A stretch of 64,000 nt of DNA from Alphaproteobacteria bacterium (GCA_021775805.1 JAJFHD010000046.1:1-64000); one strand, 5' to 3'; numbered from the stretch's first letter, positions 27,139-39,215 are shown. Translations and numbers: made by a program. The notes: a model not told the origin generated them from the sequence alone.

Positions 27139-28520
27139 TCCTGCCACGGGCACAATTGCTCGAAAGCCCGCGCTGCCTTGAGAACCGTTTGGTCGTCGAA
27201 CATGCGCCCGACGATCTGCAGACCGGCCGGCAGACCCGTGCTGGTGAAGCCGCACGGCACCGTCGCCGCAGGCTGCTGGGTCAGGTTGAACGGGAACGAA
27301 AATGGCGTCCAGTTGGTCCACTTGCCGACCGGATCGTCGGCCGGTGACAGCTTGCCCGCCTCGAATGCCGGGATCGGCAAGGTCGGTGTCAGCAGCAGGT
27401 CGTAGGTGTCCATGAACAGGCGCATTGCAGTGCCGATTTCACCGCGCCTGGCGACAGCCGCCTGGTACTGCTCCAAGGTAATGTCGCGGGCCTGCTCTAC
27501 GACCGAGGCAAGTCCCGGATCGAGCAGCGGCCATTTGTCCGGATCGCCGCCGAGCAAAGTGCGGGCCCCGACCCACCACAGCGTGCGAAAACACTCCGCC
27601 GGATCGTCAATTCCCGGCGCGGTTTCCTCCACCACGGCGCCCAGGTCTTCGAACTTTTCAGCTGCGGCCCGCACCAGGGCTGCGATCTCGGGATCTACCG
27701 CTTTGATGTAGCCGAGATCGGGACTGAAGGCGATTTTGAGGCCTTCGACGCCTGCGTCCAGCCGGTCGAGAAAGTCGATGCCCTGGTCCACCATTGAATA
27801 CCAGTCGCGCGAGTCAGGCTCGCTGATGACGTTGAGCATCAAAGCGCTGTCGGTCACGGTACGCGACATAGGGCCCACATGCGCCACAGTGCCGAATGGG
27901 CTGAGCGGCCATGCCGGCACCCGCCCGAAACTTGGCTTGTGCCCGAATATGCCGGCAAACCCCGCCGGAATCCGGATCGATCCGCCGCCATCCGTACCAA
28001 GCGCCAGGGGGCCCATACCGGCGGCCACGGCCGCCGACGAACCACCGCTCGACCCGCCCGGCGTCTTGCTCACGTCCCAGGGATTGCGCGTAATCCCGGT
28101 AAGCGGGCTGTCGGTCACGCCTTTCCAGCCGAATTCGGGTGTCGTGGTCTTGCCCGGAAAAACCGCCCCGTGCTCCCTCAGACGGGCGACCGACGGCGCA
28201 TCGTCGTTCCAGGGACCGGCCGGATCGACGGTTTTCGACCCCCGCAAGGTCGGCCAGCCTTCGGTCAACAGGATGTCCTTGACCAGCACGGGCACACCGT
28301 CCAGACCGCCGATCGGCTCGTGACGATGCCAACGCTCCTCCGACGCCTCGGCGGAGGCGATCGCTGCGTCCCGGTCGATCAGTGCAAAGGCATTCAGAAC
28401 CGGATCTTTTGCTTCAATCCGCTCAAGCAATTGGGTGATGACTTCCCGCGGTGAAAAGGCGCCTGTTCGGAACCCGTCGACCATCTCGGTGGCCGTCATC
28501 CAGATAAAGTCTCGACCCAT
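27120..28520 (-). CDS. Amidase-signature family enzyme
   Basis: 466 residues with the complete Ser-cisSer-Lys triad: Lys81 (PVLVKD), Ser158 (GGSSGGSS) and Ser181 (DGGGSIRIPAG). The family hydrolyses amides, and members include GatA, aryl-acylamidases and allophanate hydrolases. No gatB or gatC is near, so this is a stand-alone amidase of unknown substrate. It is convergent with nadD (19-bp overlap of the 3' ends) and divergent from rsfS, breaking a usually continuous nadD-rsfS cluster, which suggests a later insertion. Confidence 0.88.
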   Translation of the reverse strand: MGRDFIWMTATEMVDGFRTGAFSPREVITQLLERIEAKDPVLNAFALIDRDAAIASAEASEERWHRHEPIGGLDGVPVLVKDILLTEGWPTLRGSKTVDPAGPWNDDAPSVARLREHGAVFPGKTTTPEFGWKGVTDSPLTGITRNPWDVSKTPGGSSGGSSAAVAAGMGPLALGTDGGGSIRIPAGFAGIFGHKPSFGRVPAWPLSPFGTVAHVGPMSRTVTDSALMLNVISEPDSRDWYSMVDQGIDFLDRLDAGVEGLKIAFSPDLGYIKAVDPEIAALVRAAAEKFEDLGAVVEETAPGIDDPAECFRTLWWVGARTLLGGDPDKWPLLDPGLASVVEQARDITLEQYQAAVARRGEIGTAMRLFMDTYDLLLTPTLPIPAFEAGKLSPADDPVGKWTNWTPFSFPFNLTQQPAATVPCGFTSTGLPAGLQIVGRMFDDQTVLKAARAFEQLCPWQDHKPEF

Positions 28521-28767
28521 ATCACCTCACCAATTCGTCTATTGAACATCCAACGATATCGTCTTATTCTTGACAGGTATACGTTCTCGAGGAATGTGTA
28601 ACGCGTGCTCATGAAAATAGCGAAACCGTTATTGAAACAAGGCACTGAGCGGCAAACATCCCGCCGCATATTTTTTATGGGAAAGGACCATAATCCTGAC
28701 ACTGCAACAGCGTGGCGAATCCGCCGCACAGGGTGGATTTGCAGGTGATGTTCTACCGGATGACGGC

Positions 28768-29115
28768 ATGACATCGCAAAATTTGTTGGACATCATTCTA
28801 AGTTGTCTCGACGATGCCAAGGCCGAAGACGTGGTTACGATCGATCTCGGCGGAAAAACCTCTATAGCAGACTACATGGTCGTATCATCAGGCCGGTCTC
28901 AACGCCACGTTGGGGCGGTCGCTGACCAGCTTTCGTCCGCACTCAAGGACGAAGGACTGGGCAAAGCCCGTGTTGAAGGTCTGCCCAATTGCGACTGGGT
29001 CCTGATCGACGCCGGCGACGTTATCGTGCACATATTTCGCCCCGAAGTCCGCAGTTTCTACAATCTGGAGAAACTCTGGTCGGCGAACACGCCCGACGAC
29101 AAGGTCGCAGTCTGA
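28768..29115 (+). CDS. rsfS: Ribosome silencing factor RsfS
   Basis: 115 residues; binds ribosomal protein L14 and blocks subunit joining when nutrients are low. The family core is clear: KAEDVVTIDLGGKTSIADYM, then VVSSGRSQRHVGAVAD, and NCDWVLIDAGDVIVHIFRPE. ATG 28768 has only a weak ribosome site, and no better in-frame start is upstream. The following gene is rlmH, the usual partner. Confidence 0.94.
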   Translation: MTSQNLLDIILSCLDDAKAEDVVTIDLGGKTSIADYMVVSSGRSQRHVGAVADQLSSALKDEGLGKARVEGLPNCDWVLIDAGDVIVHIFRPEVRSFYNLEKLWSANTPDDKVAV

Positions 29116-29165
29116 TCGCGCAGGCGACGGCCGGGCGCTGATTGAATGGAATTTCCTGGGATCAG

Positions 29166-29648
29166 ATGAAAATCCAGATCAGCGCCGTTGGCCGCATGAA
29201 AGACGGACCCGCAAGGTCGCTTTGTGACGACTATCTTGGCCGCATCCAGGTTCAGGGCCGTTCCGTGGGAATTCGGGCCATGACGGTGCGGGAGTTTGCC
29301 GAGTCGTCCAAACCGGACAAAACCGACCGTCTTCGCGAGGAAGCCTCAGACTTGTCCTCTACACTGCCGGCGGGCGGTGTAACCGTAGGATTGGACGAGA
29401 CCGGGAAGACTTTCACCAGCCAGGCCTTTTCGCAACGTCTGGCGGGTTGGCTCGATCAGGGAGAGAAGGATTTGACGTTTCTGATCGGCGGCCCGGACGG
29501 GCATGGCCACGATATCAGGAATCGGTGCGACTTTCTGTTATCTTTCGGCCCGATGACGTGGCCACATATGCTGGCACGTGCCATGCTCGCCGAACAACTT
29601 TACCGGGCAGTAACCATATTGACCAAACATCCCTATCATCGTCAGTGA
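29166..29648 (+). CDS. rlmH: 23S rRNA pseudouridine-1915 N3-methyltransferase
   Basis: 160 residues from ATG 29166 (MKIQISAVGRMK), preceded by GGGA; an upstream in-frame TTG at 29142 is less likely. It is a SPOUT-class methyltransferase with the trefoil-knot SAM site LIGGPDGHG and the diagnostic C-terminal YHRQ tail (HPYHRQ) that reaches the ribosomal target. It methylates pseudouridine 1915 in helix 69 of assembled ribosomes. It sits 50 bases after rsfS. Confidence 0.95.
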   Translation: MKIQISAVGRMKDGPARSLCDDYLGRIQVQGRSVGIRAMTVREFAESSKPDKTDRLREEASDLSSTLPAGGVTVGLDETGKTFTSQAFSQRLAGWLDQGEKDLTFLIGGPDGHGHDIRNRCDFLLSFGPMTWPHMLARAMLAEQLYRAVTILTKHPYHRQ

Positions 29649-29687
29649 ATAGGCATTGCATTATGAAATCGGGAGTATGACCGTTTG

Positions 29688-30977
29688 ATGCCAGTGAATC
29701 CGACAACACAGCCAGGACAGGTCACGACGTTTTGCCGTGTGGTCTCCTGCCGTGCTTGGTTTGCGCCATTGGCCCTGTCGGCGCTGCTGCTTACTGCCGG
29801 ACAACACCCGTCGCACGCCCAAAGCAACGATGATCTGAAGGCGGTCGAGGACCAACTCGACGAATCAAACACCCGCGCCGAAGAGCTGGAAACGGAAGCC
29901 CGCACGCTGGCAACCGAAATGAGCCGCTTGAGTCGCCGTCTGGTGGCCACGGCATCCCGGGTGAACGCCCGTGAATTGCAAATCAGTGCCACGGAGAAAC
30001 GCCTTGCCAACCTCGAACAACGCGAAATCGATGTCAAACAGCGACTGACACAAAGACGGAACATTCTGGCAGAGCTTCTTGCCGGTCTCCAGCGCCTGGA
30101 ACAAAACCCGCCCCCGGCCCTTGCCGTAAAGCCGGCCGATGCCCTTGAGGCACTGCGAAGCGCGATGCTTTTGGGCATCATTGTTCCCGAATTACGGGTT
30201 GAAGCCAACGCGCTGGTTCAGGATCTTTCCAGTCTGAAGTCCCTCAGACTCACAATTTTGCGTGAAAAACGCTACCTGTCGCAAAACCTGACAAATCTCG
30301 AGGCCGAGCAAAAAGAAGTGAAAAGTCTGCTGGCGGCAAAAAACTCCGCATCCAGAATCACGGAAGTCGAGATCAAATCCGAACGCGACCGCATCGCGAA
30401 ACTGGTTGAAAAGGCCAAATCCCTCAAGGATCTGATCGCCCAGATTGACCGGGACAAAAAGGCCAAGGAAAAAACCCAGACGCAAAAACAAAAGGTTGTG
30501 GCCAGAGCGACAGCTTTGGTCAAGCCGACTGTACGGTTCTCAAAGGCACACGGCCTGCTGGCCTATCCCACCCAAGGGACACGGATACGTGAATTTGGCG
30601 AGTCCGACGGTTATGGTAGCCCTGCCAAGGGTATTTCCATAGCAACGCGGGGAAAAGCTCAGGTTACGGCACCCTGCGACGGCTGGATTGTTTATGCCGG
30701 ACCCTTTAGAAGTTACGGCGAGCTATTGATCATTAATGCCGGCGAGGGGTATCATGTACTGTTGGCCGGAATGAAAGACGTCAATGTTGTGACCGAACAG
30801 TTTGTGCGTGCTGGAGAGCCCATAGGCAATATGGGACAACAAGCCGTGAACAGCGCCGCAATTGGCGGAATTGAAGGCGATGACCGCCCTGTCCTGTATG
30901 TTGAGTTCCGCAGGAAGGACCGCTCGATAAATCCAGGCCCTTGGTGGGCCGGTAACGATGAAAAGGTACGTGGATAA
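29688..30977 (+). CDS. envC: EnvC-type murein hydrolase activator
   Basis: 429 residues from ATG 29688. A signal peptide ends ...SHA before QSND. Long coiled coils fill residues about 35-270 (many KxxLE heptads), then comes a LytM/M23 domain (AYPTQGTRIREFGESDGYG, then VYAGPFRSYGELLIIN). The zinc-ligand His residues of active M23 peptidases are absent, as in EnvC, which activates amidases allosterically at the division septum together with FtsEX. It overlaps ctpA by one base (TAATG), so the two are coupled. Confidence 0.9.
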   Translation: MPVNPTTQPGQVTTFCRVVSCRAWFAPLALSALLLTAGQHPSHAQSNDDLKAVEDQLDESNTRAEELETEARTLATEMSRLSRRLVATASRVNARELQISATEKRLANLEQREIDVKQRLTQRRNILAELLAGLQRLEQNPPPALAVKPADALEALRSAMLLGIIVPELRVEANALVQDLSSLKSLRLTILREKRYLSQNLTNLEAEQKEVKSLLAAKNSASRITEVEIKSERDRIAKLVEKAKSLKDLIAQIDRDKKAKEKTQTQKQKVVARATALVKPTVRFSKAHGLLAYPTQGTRIREFGESDGYGSPAKGISIATRGKAQVTAPCDGWIVYAGPFRSYGELLIINAGEGYHVLLAGMKDVNVVTEQFVRAGEPIGNMGQQAVNSAAIGGIEGDDRPVLYVEFRRKDRSINPGPWWAGNDEKVRG

Positions 30978-32314
30978 TGCGTAGATCCATATTTGCAGGA
31001 TTGGGATGCTTTGCCGTTGGAGCCATTGCCGCGATGTTGGCTTTTCAGAGCTTCGGTCCACAAGGCGCCGCCAGCGCGGCAAATTCCGAAACCTATCGTC
31101 AGCTGAATCTGTTTGGCGACGTGTTCGACCGTGTTCGATCGGATTATGTCGAAGTTCCCGACGACAGCAAACTGATCGATTCGGCCATCAATGGCATGCT
31201 GTCGTCCCTCGACCCGCATTCCAGTTATATGAACGCGAAGATGTTCCGCGACATGCAGGTGCAGACGCGCGGTGAATTTGGCGGTCTCGGGATCGAGGTA
31301 ACCATGGAAAACGGTCTCGTGAAGGTGGTGACGCCGATCGACGATACGCCCGCAGCCCGCGCCGGCGTCCGTGCCGGCGACCTCATCACCCAGCTCGACG
31401 GCGAACAGATCATCGGCCTCAAGCTCAATGAAGCGGTCGAGAAAATGCGCGGCAAGGTAAACACCTCGATTGTCCTGACGGTCGTGCGCGAAGGCGTCGA
31501 CGAGCCCTTCGATATCAAGATCACCCGCGATGTCATACGGATTCGCTCAGTGCGGTCACGCGAGGAGGACGATGTCGCGTATATCCGCATAACAACCTTC
31601 AACGAGCAGACCCAAACGGGTCTCAACAAGGCGATCAAGAATCTGGGCTCCAAGATTGGCAGCGAGAAGCTCAAGGGATTTGTGCTCGACCTGAGAAACA
31701 ACCCTGGCGGTCTTCTGGATCAGGCGATTTCCGTGTCCGACACGTTCCTGAAACGGGGCGAGATCGTTTCCACGCGCGGACGCAACGCTGAAGAAACCCA
31801 GCGTTACAACGCCGATCCCGGCGACCTTACCAAGGGCAAACCGGTCATCGTGCTGATCAACGGCGGGTCGGCTTCCGCCTCCGAAATCGTTGCCGGCGCC
31901 CTCCAGGATCACAAGCGGGCGACCGTGATCGGCACCCGTTCCTTCGGCAAGGGCTCTGTCCAGACCATCATCCCCCTGGGCAGCAACGGGGCCATCCGGC
32001 TGACCACCGCGCGTTATTACACCCCCGCCGGCCGGTCGATTCAGGCCAAGGGCATCGACCCCAACATCGTGGTCGAACAGGACATCCCCGACGATCTGAA
32101 GAAGCGCGGCAAACCGCGGGGCGAAGCCAATTTGCGCGGACACCTCAAGAATGAGGCCACCAAGGACAAGGAAGAGCAGTCCGGATCGGCTTCATATGTG
32201 CCGGCCAAGAAGGAAGAAGACAAACAGCTGATCTATGCCCTCAACATTCTTCGCGGCGTAAAGGTGGACAGCAGCAGGAATACGACAAGCGAACCTGCAA
32301 GCGTGGCGAACTGA
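30977..32314 (+). CDS. ctpA: Carboxy-terminal processing protease
   Basis: 445 residues; a periplasmic S41 serine protease. It has an N-terminal signal or anchor (1-35), a helical region containing SLDPHSSYM, a PDZ domain (about 95-180; GGLGIEV and AGVRAGDLITQLDGE), and the catalytic core with the Ser in NGGSASASEIVAGAL and the Lys in SFGKGSVQTI. A long Lys/Glu-rich C-terminal tail follows. The EnvC-CtpA pair is typical of alphaproteobacteria and links envelope remodelling with protein turnover. Confidence 0.95.
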   Translation: MRRSIFAGLGCFAVGAIAAMLAFQSFGPQGAASAANSETYRQLNLFGDVFDRVRSDYVEVPDDSKLIDSAINGMLSSLDPHSSYMNAKMFRDMQVQTRGEFGGLGIEVTMENGLVKVVTPIDDTPAARAGVRAGDLITQLDGEQIIGLKLNEAVEKMRGKVNTSIVLTVVREGVDEPFDIKITRDVIRIRSVRSREEDDVAYIRITTFNEQTQTGLNKAIKNLGSKIGSEKLKGFVLDLRNNPGGLLDQAISVSDTFLKRGEIVSTRGRNAEETQRYNADPGDLTKGKPVIVLINGGSASASEIVAGALQDHKRATVIGTRSFGKGSVQTIIPLGSNGAIRLTTARYYTPAGRSIQAKGIDPNIVVEQDIPDDLKKRGKPRGEANLRGHLKNEATKDKEEQSGSASYVPAKKEEDKQLIYALNILRGVKVDSSRNTTSEPASVAN

Positions 32315-32452
32315 GGCAAGACTGACTTTCCGGAGCAGCCAGCTTTCTATGGAAAAAACGCTGTTCAACATTGAGGAAACGATCAAGTTGCCTGGGTCAG
32401 GATGGCCTCATCCTGACGTGGGATGACCTAACCGAGGTGGCTGACTGGGGTT

Positions 32453-33619
32453 ATGGCGGCGGATAATCTGGACAGACCTCTCAACCGGCGTGGTATTGTG
32501 CGCCGGTTGCTTGATGTCAGGCTGACGGCACTTCAGATTGTGTTGGGAGGACTGGCGGTATGCGCTTTCGGCCTGTTTGCATGGCTGAGCGTAAACCCCA
32601 ATCCGCTTGGCGGCGAACCAGTCGTTGTCCTGCCCCTTGACAGCCAGTCAGGCCAATCCGCCCAGAACAGCGTAACAGCAAACGATCTGGGCATGAGAAA
32701 CGGCCTTAAGGCCGACGAAACGGTTTCTGAACTGGTCGAGGATGGCCAGGACGTCGAGACCGCGAATGACCCGGCCGAGGAACCGGAGAGACCGCGCAAA
32801 GATGCATTGCCCAAAGTCCCTGTCGAAGCCCTGGTAGAACACGGTCAACATGGCATTCTGCCCCGTATCGGGACCGATGGCCGGCGTCCGAGCCAGGCTT
32901 ATGCCCGCCGGGCCCCGCAATTTTCATCGGGAGAGGGCACGCCGGCAAGGATCGCGATCCTGATTGGCGGCATGGGCCTTAGCAATGAGGGCACCCGCAA
33001 TGCCATAGACCGGCTCCCCGGCGAAGTCACTCTTGCCTTCGCTCCCTATCCGGACAAACTGCAGCAATGGATCAACCGTGCCCGTGGCAACGGTCACGAG
33101 GTCATGCTCCAGTTGCCAATGGAGCCCTTCGACTACCCCGACAACGATCCTGGCCCCTATACTTTGCTGACCGACGTGTCACCCCAGGAAAACATCAACC
33201 GCCTCGAGTGGCTTCTCAGCAGGTTTACCGGATACTTCGGGGTCACCAACTATATGGGCGCCAAGTTTACGGCCAATTCAGACGCCTTGAGGCCGGCCCT
33301 CAAGCAGATTAGCGCGCGCGGGCTGGTGTATGTCGACGACGGCACATCCGGGCGCAGCCAGAGCGGGCCGATCGCGGAAGAAGTCGGTTTGGCAGCATCC
33401 ACTGCAGACGTCGTCATCGATGGCGAGCAAACCGCGGACGCCATAGATAACATGTTGCACACGCTTGAAGAGATTGCCCTGGAACGTGGTTTGGCAATTG
33501 GTGTGGGATCCGGTCTGCCGGTCACGGTCGAAAGTATCGCGCGTTGGTCTGAGACACTGGAAGACAAGAACATCATTCTGATTCCGGTGAGCGCGGCAAT
33601 TCCCACCGGATCGAGTTGA
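32453..33619 (+). CDS. Divergent polysaccharide deacetylase (DUF610) protein
   Basis: 388 residues. One membrane segment near residues 24-45 (LTALQIVLGGLAVCAFGLFA) precedes a disordered acidic linker. The C-terminal 230 residues form the family domain: RIAILIGGMGLSNEGTRNAI, VTLAFAPYPDKLQQWINRA, GHEVMLQLPMEPFDYP and the closing KNIILIPVSAAI. The fold is that of polysaccharide deacetylases with altered metal ligands. It is conserved between ctpA and rppH in alphaproteobacteria. The precise reaction is not established. Confidence 0.9.
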   Translation: MAADNLDRPLNRRGIVRRLLDVRLTALQIVLGGLAVCAFGLFAWLSVNPNPLGGEPVVVLPLDSQSGQSAQNSVTANDLGMRNGLKADETVSELVEDGQDVETANDPAEEPERPRKDALPKVPVEALVEHGQHGILPRIGTDGRRPSQAYARRAPQFSSGEGTPARIAILIGGMGLSNEGTRNAIDRLPGEVTLAFAPYPDKLQQWINRARGNGHEVMLQLPMEPFDYPDNDPGPYTLLTDVSPQENINRLEWLLSRFTGYFGVTNYMGAKFTANSDALRPALKQISARGLVYVDDGTSGRSQSGPIAEEVGLAASTADVVIDGEQTADAIDNMLHTLEEIALERGLAIGVGSGLPVTVESIARWSETLEDKNIILIPVSAAIPTGSS

Positions 33620-33627
33620 CGTCAGCA

Positions 33628-34131
33628 ATGTCCGATGCCCCGGAGTTATCCTACAGACCCTGTGTCGGGATCATGCTGATCAATCGGTTGGGTTTGGTCT
33701 GGATCGGTCAGAGGATTCCGAAATGGGAAAACGGCCGATCGCAGCATCGGTGGCAGATGCCTCAGGGTGGGATCGACAAGGGCGAGTCCCCGCGGGCCGC
33801 CGCCGTCAGGGAACTGCGCGAGGAAACCGGTACGGACGATGCATCCGTCATCGGCGAAACAACTGATTGGCTCACCTACGACCTGCCGCCCGAAGCGGTT
33901 GGCATAGCGCTCAAGGGCCGCTATCGCGGGCAGAAACAAAAGTGGTTTGCCATGCGCTTTAACGGCTCGGACAACGACATCGACATAGCGGCGGACCACG
34001 GCGAACAACCCGAGTTCGACGACTGGAAATGGGTCGATGTCGACCAGCTCGCGGACCTTGTCGTTCCCTTCAAGCGCAAGGTCTATGAGCAGGTCGTCGA
34101 AGAGTTCCGCCCCCTGTTCCGTTCGCCCTAA
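33628..34131 (+). CDS. rppH: RNA pyrophosphohydrolase
   Basis: 167 residues from ATG 33628; an in-frame TTG at 33616 overlapping the previous stop is possible but less likely. The complete NUDIX box is GGIDKGESPRAAAVRELREE followed by TG. RYRGQKQKWFAMRF and EFDDWKWVDVDQLADLVVPF are typical of RppH/IalA, which removes pyrophosphate from 5'-triphosphate RNA and so starts mRNA decay. It is the last conserved gene of the ctpA-rppH group. Confidence 0.94.
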   Translation: MSDAPELSYRPCVGIMLINRLGLVWIGQRIPKWENGRSQHRWQMPQGGIDKGESPRAAAVRELREETGTDDASVIGETTDWLTYDLPPEAVGIALKGRYRGQKQKWFAMRFNGSDNDIDIAADHGEQPEFDDWKWVDVDQLADLVVPFKRKVYEQVVEEFRPLFRSP

Positions 34132-34179
34132 AATGATACGCGTTTGACCGTACTCATCAACACAATGCAAGGCTGCACG

Positions 34180-34374
34180 ATGTCCTTGAAAACCGCCATG
34201 CACGTGCTTGACACGTGCCTCTCCAAATTGGCAATGCCGGAGGTCCTCGCGTCGGTGCACGAGGACGACAGTCAGGAAGCGCGGCAAAGCCACCGCTCTG
34301 GTGCTGCGATGCCGATCAGCGTCAGGAATGAATCCCACAAATGGCGACACATTCTAAGGTCTGTCGAGCTCTAA
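34180..34374 (+). CDS. Small 'VHEDD' protein, copy 1
   Basis: 64 residues from ATG 34180 with AAGG seven bases upstream. The sequence has an MHVLDTCLSKLAMPEV helix, the acidic motif SVHEDDSQE and a basic end SHKWRHILRSVEL. A second copy on the opposite strand at 49394-49579 aligns without gaps (about 28 identities in some 60 residues by eye), with many differences at silent codon positions, which argues that the frame is translated. It lies 48 bases after rppH and its end overlaps the 3' end of the glycosyltransferase on the other strand. No known family. Confidence 0.55.
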   Translation: MSLKTAMHVLDTCLSKLAMPEVLASVHEDDSQEARQSHRSGAAMPISVRNESHKWRHILRSVEL

Positions 34375-35405
34375 GGCCGTTGACACTATTCGGGCGGTCT
34401 CCGCCCAATCCGGCAGGATCCGGCGAAGCTGGAGAGCGCCGTCGCGCAACGTCTGTTGGCGCCCCCTGTCCTCCAACAGCAATCCGATCGCATCGGCGAG
34501 CCGGTTGACATCGCCATTGGGTACCACGAGTGCCGCCTCCCGACTCAGCCATTCTCCAACTGCCCCGGCTGTCGTTGTCACAACTGGGATCCCCCGGGCA
34601 ATCGCTTCGGCGACAGCCATGCCATACCCTTCGTGTCTGGATGCAGCGACAAAGATGTCGGTCTTCCTCCAGTGGGTCTCGACCACGGAAGTGGCCAGTT
34701 CGCCGGTCACGACCACCCGTTGGGCCAGTCCCGTGTTTGCAATCAGCCGCTTAACATCGGCCGCATGACCAGGGTTTCTTGTGGTGTTTCCAATGATCGT
34801 CAAGCTCCAGGACAGATGCCGGAGCCGCGCCATTGCCGCGACCAGGACATCGTGCCCTTTCCGGGGGATTACCGCGCCGACAGACAACAGAGCCTGGGCA
34901 CACTCCCGTCCACCGGCGACGACCGCGTGTTTGTCGGTTCCGGGCCTGGCGCACACGATTTTGTTCGGTGAAACCAAATAGCGCTCTATCAAGGCGCGGC
35001 CCGTGGTGGCGGATGTGACGACGACATGCCTCATGTTCTGGAGTGCGGCACTCTCCAGTTCGGCAAACCGCTGCGCCGCTGCTTCATCGGCCACATTCTC
35101 CAACGCAATCGGATGGTGGACAATTATTACCAGCTTCAGACGGTCCCGGTGGAATGCACCAGGTCCGGCAGGACGCCCAGGCAGATCTGGTCGGCAATGA
35201 CGGGAGTGTTGTCTGGTATTCCGGCAAACAGATCTCCCGTCTGCCTGACGGCGCTTTCTGTCGGATTTGGAAACCCCGCAGGCAGGATAAGCCTATCGAC
35301 CGCGTATCCGGCGCGACCGAGTTCCGATAGCAGCCGTTCGTTGTAGATCCAGCCGCCGGTCCGGCGTTCATAGTCTGTCGAAACGGCATAGACGATATTG
35401 CGCAT
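34354..35405 (-). pseudogene. Glycosyltransferase family 4-like, frameshifted
   Basis: Two minus-strand frames make one gene of about 350 codons. The first (35405 to 35136) begins MRNIVYAVSTDYERRTGGWI and runs through LPDLVHSTG, then hits TGA. A frame open from about 35150 continues RLKLVIIVHHPIALENVADE and then the GT-B C-terminal domain: SVGAVIPRKGHDVLVAAM, VVVTGELATSVVETHW, and the nucleotide-sugar loop ASRHEGYGMAVAEAIARGIP. A single-base deletion between about 35139 and 35155 explains the break. It is either a recent pseudogene or a sequence error. The upstream neighbour is the ferritin-like gene. Confidence 0.8.
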
Positions 35406-35461
35406 GGGAAGTGACCATACTCGTTTCCAGCCGGAAGCTGGCTTCGGTTTCCGGCGTTGTC

Positions 35462-36289
35462 CTATAGGGCCGTTTTATGCAGCCGCCGCTGCTTGAATGA
35501 AATGAAATGCCATGCGAAGACGCTGATCATGTTGCTCAAGCGACCGTGCGGCTTCAAGCCTCCGGCCTTTGCCACCATGGCTATCATCCGATTGATATGG
35601 GATCGTTTGTAAACGGAAAGGGCACGTTTTTCATAAGCCGCCGCGAAGGTTTTCCGGTCGTATGCAACGCCCGAGTTCTCGGGATAGTTCGCGCAATAGA
35701 AGGCGCCCGACAGCTCGTCGTCATCGGCCTCGTTGATCCGGCTGACCGCGATGCGCATCCGCTGCCATGTGGACGGCAGCTCCCCTTCGTAGCGTTTGTA
35801 GCTGTCATAGAAGAGGCGGTAGTGCGCAAATTCGTCGGCGGCCAGATATGTGGCGATCTGCTTCAGGACAGGTTCCGCGGTCGCGTCCTTTATCGCCGTA
35901 TAAAACGACGATGTCCCGCTTTCCACAACACATCGGGCAATCATTTCACCGGCGCGACTGCCCCTGACGGATTCGATCGCTTCTGTGTCAATTCCCTGGA
36001 TTTCTCGAAATCTGTCGAACGCGCTGTCAAAATCAAAGGCCGAGTCTGCCATTCTCGACCATTTCGCCAGAGCCTTGCCATGCTGGGCCTCTTCACGGCC
36101 CCACTGCCTGATGTTTTGCTGGATGTCTTCACTGTCGGCAAAAACGTTGCACAGGTAACTCACGTAGTCCGGTGCATTGAATTCCACCAGCGACGCGGCT
36201 TTCACTGCCGCCAGGGTTTCCGGATCAACCTTGCTGCGGTCGAACGCGTCCCAATTGATATCGTCAAGCGTCCAGCGCAATCTCTGCAC
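35462..36289 (-). CDS. Ferritin-like diiron protein
   Basis: 275 residues from GTG 36289 (MQRLRW). The four-helix diiron pattern is visible: Glu in SLVEFNAPDY, E-x-x-H in GREEAQHGKAL, Glu in CVVESGTSSFY, and E-x-x-H in AADEFAHYRLF. This arrangement resembles acyl-ACP desaturases and related ferritin-like oxidases, but the overall family is not one I can name. It could act in lipid modification or iron-dependent oxidation. It lies 110 bases after the atp operon stop on the same strand, and 57 bases before the broken glycosyltransferase. Confidence 0.75.
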   Translation of the reverse strand: MQRLRWTLDDINWDAFDRSKVDPETLAAVKAASLVEFNAPDYVSYLCNVFADSEDIQQNIRQWGREEAQHGKALAKWSRMADSAFDFDSAFDRFREIQGIDTEAIESVRGSRAGEMIARCVVESGTSSFYTAIKDATAEPVLKQIATYLAADEFAHYRLFYDSYKRYEGELPSTWQRMRIAVSRINEADDDELSGAFYCANYPENSGVAYDRKTFAAAYEKRALSVYKRSHINRMIAMVAKAGGLKPHGRLSNMISVFAWHFISFKQRRLHKTAL

Positions 36290-36399
36290 CCCCGTATACA
36301 GACAAACTCAAAAGTCGCCTGAAAATCAATATGGTGCAGATCTTACGCTGTTCCCTCGCGCAATGCACCACCGTTCCCGGATGCATTTCGTCGCAAGAT

Positions 36400-36798
36400 C
36401 TAAAGCGCGTCCCGGAGCTGTTTCAGGTGATCGAGCGACTCCTGGGCACGCTGGCGTTTGTTGTCGTCGCTGGCGTCCGCCACATCTTCTTCCGCATTCT
36501 TGATCTGCTGCGCCAGGGCCGCAGAGTCGAGGTCTGCCATGGGAATGGCTTCTTCTGCAAGAATCGTAAGACCCGTGGGCGTCACTTCGGCAAATCCGCC
36601 GCGAATGAAGATCCGCTCGTCGCTGGACCCCTCTCCAGTCACATGAATGATGCCGGGACGGATCGTGGACAATACAGGCGCATGGCCTGCAAGCACGGTG
36701 AACTCGCCCTCCGTGCCCGGAATCGTCACCTGAACGGCCTGGCCGGACTGCAGCAACCGCTCCGGCGATACCAGTTCGAAACTGAACGTGTCGGCCAT
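36400..36798 (-). CDS. atpC: ATP synthase F1 epsilon subunit
   Basis: 132 residues. The N-terminal beta sandwich (FELVSPERLLQSGQAVQVTI, then PGTEGEFTVLAGHAPVL) and the helical hairpin at the end (LAQQIKNAEEDVADASDDNK) are typical. Epsilon belongs to the central stalk and inhibits ATP hydrolysis. It is the last gene of the operon, 36 bases after atpD. Confidence 0.95.
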   Translation of the reverse strand: MADTFSFELVSPERLLQSGQAVQVTIPGTEGEFTVLAGHAPVLSTIRPGIIHVTGEGSSDERIFIRGGFAEVTPTGLTILAEEAIPMADLDSAALAQQIKNAEEDVADASDDNKRQRAQESLDHLKQLRDAL

Positions 36799-36834
36799 GA
36801 GATATTCCCTTTTCTGCCGTCTTCCAGCCGAGGG

Positions 36835-39181
<2,347 letters not shown>

Positions 39182-39215
39182 CTAAAGCCTTCCCTTTTGA
39201 TGTCCGGGTTGCCGG

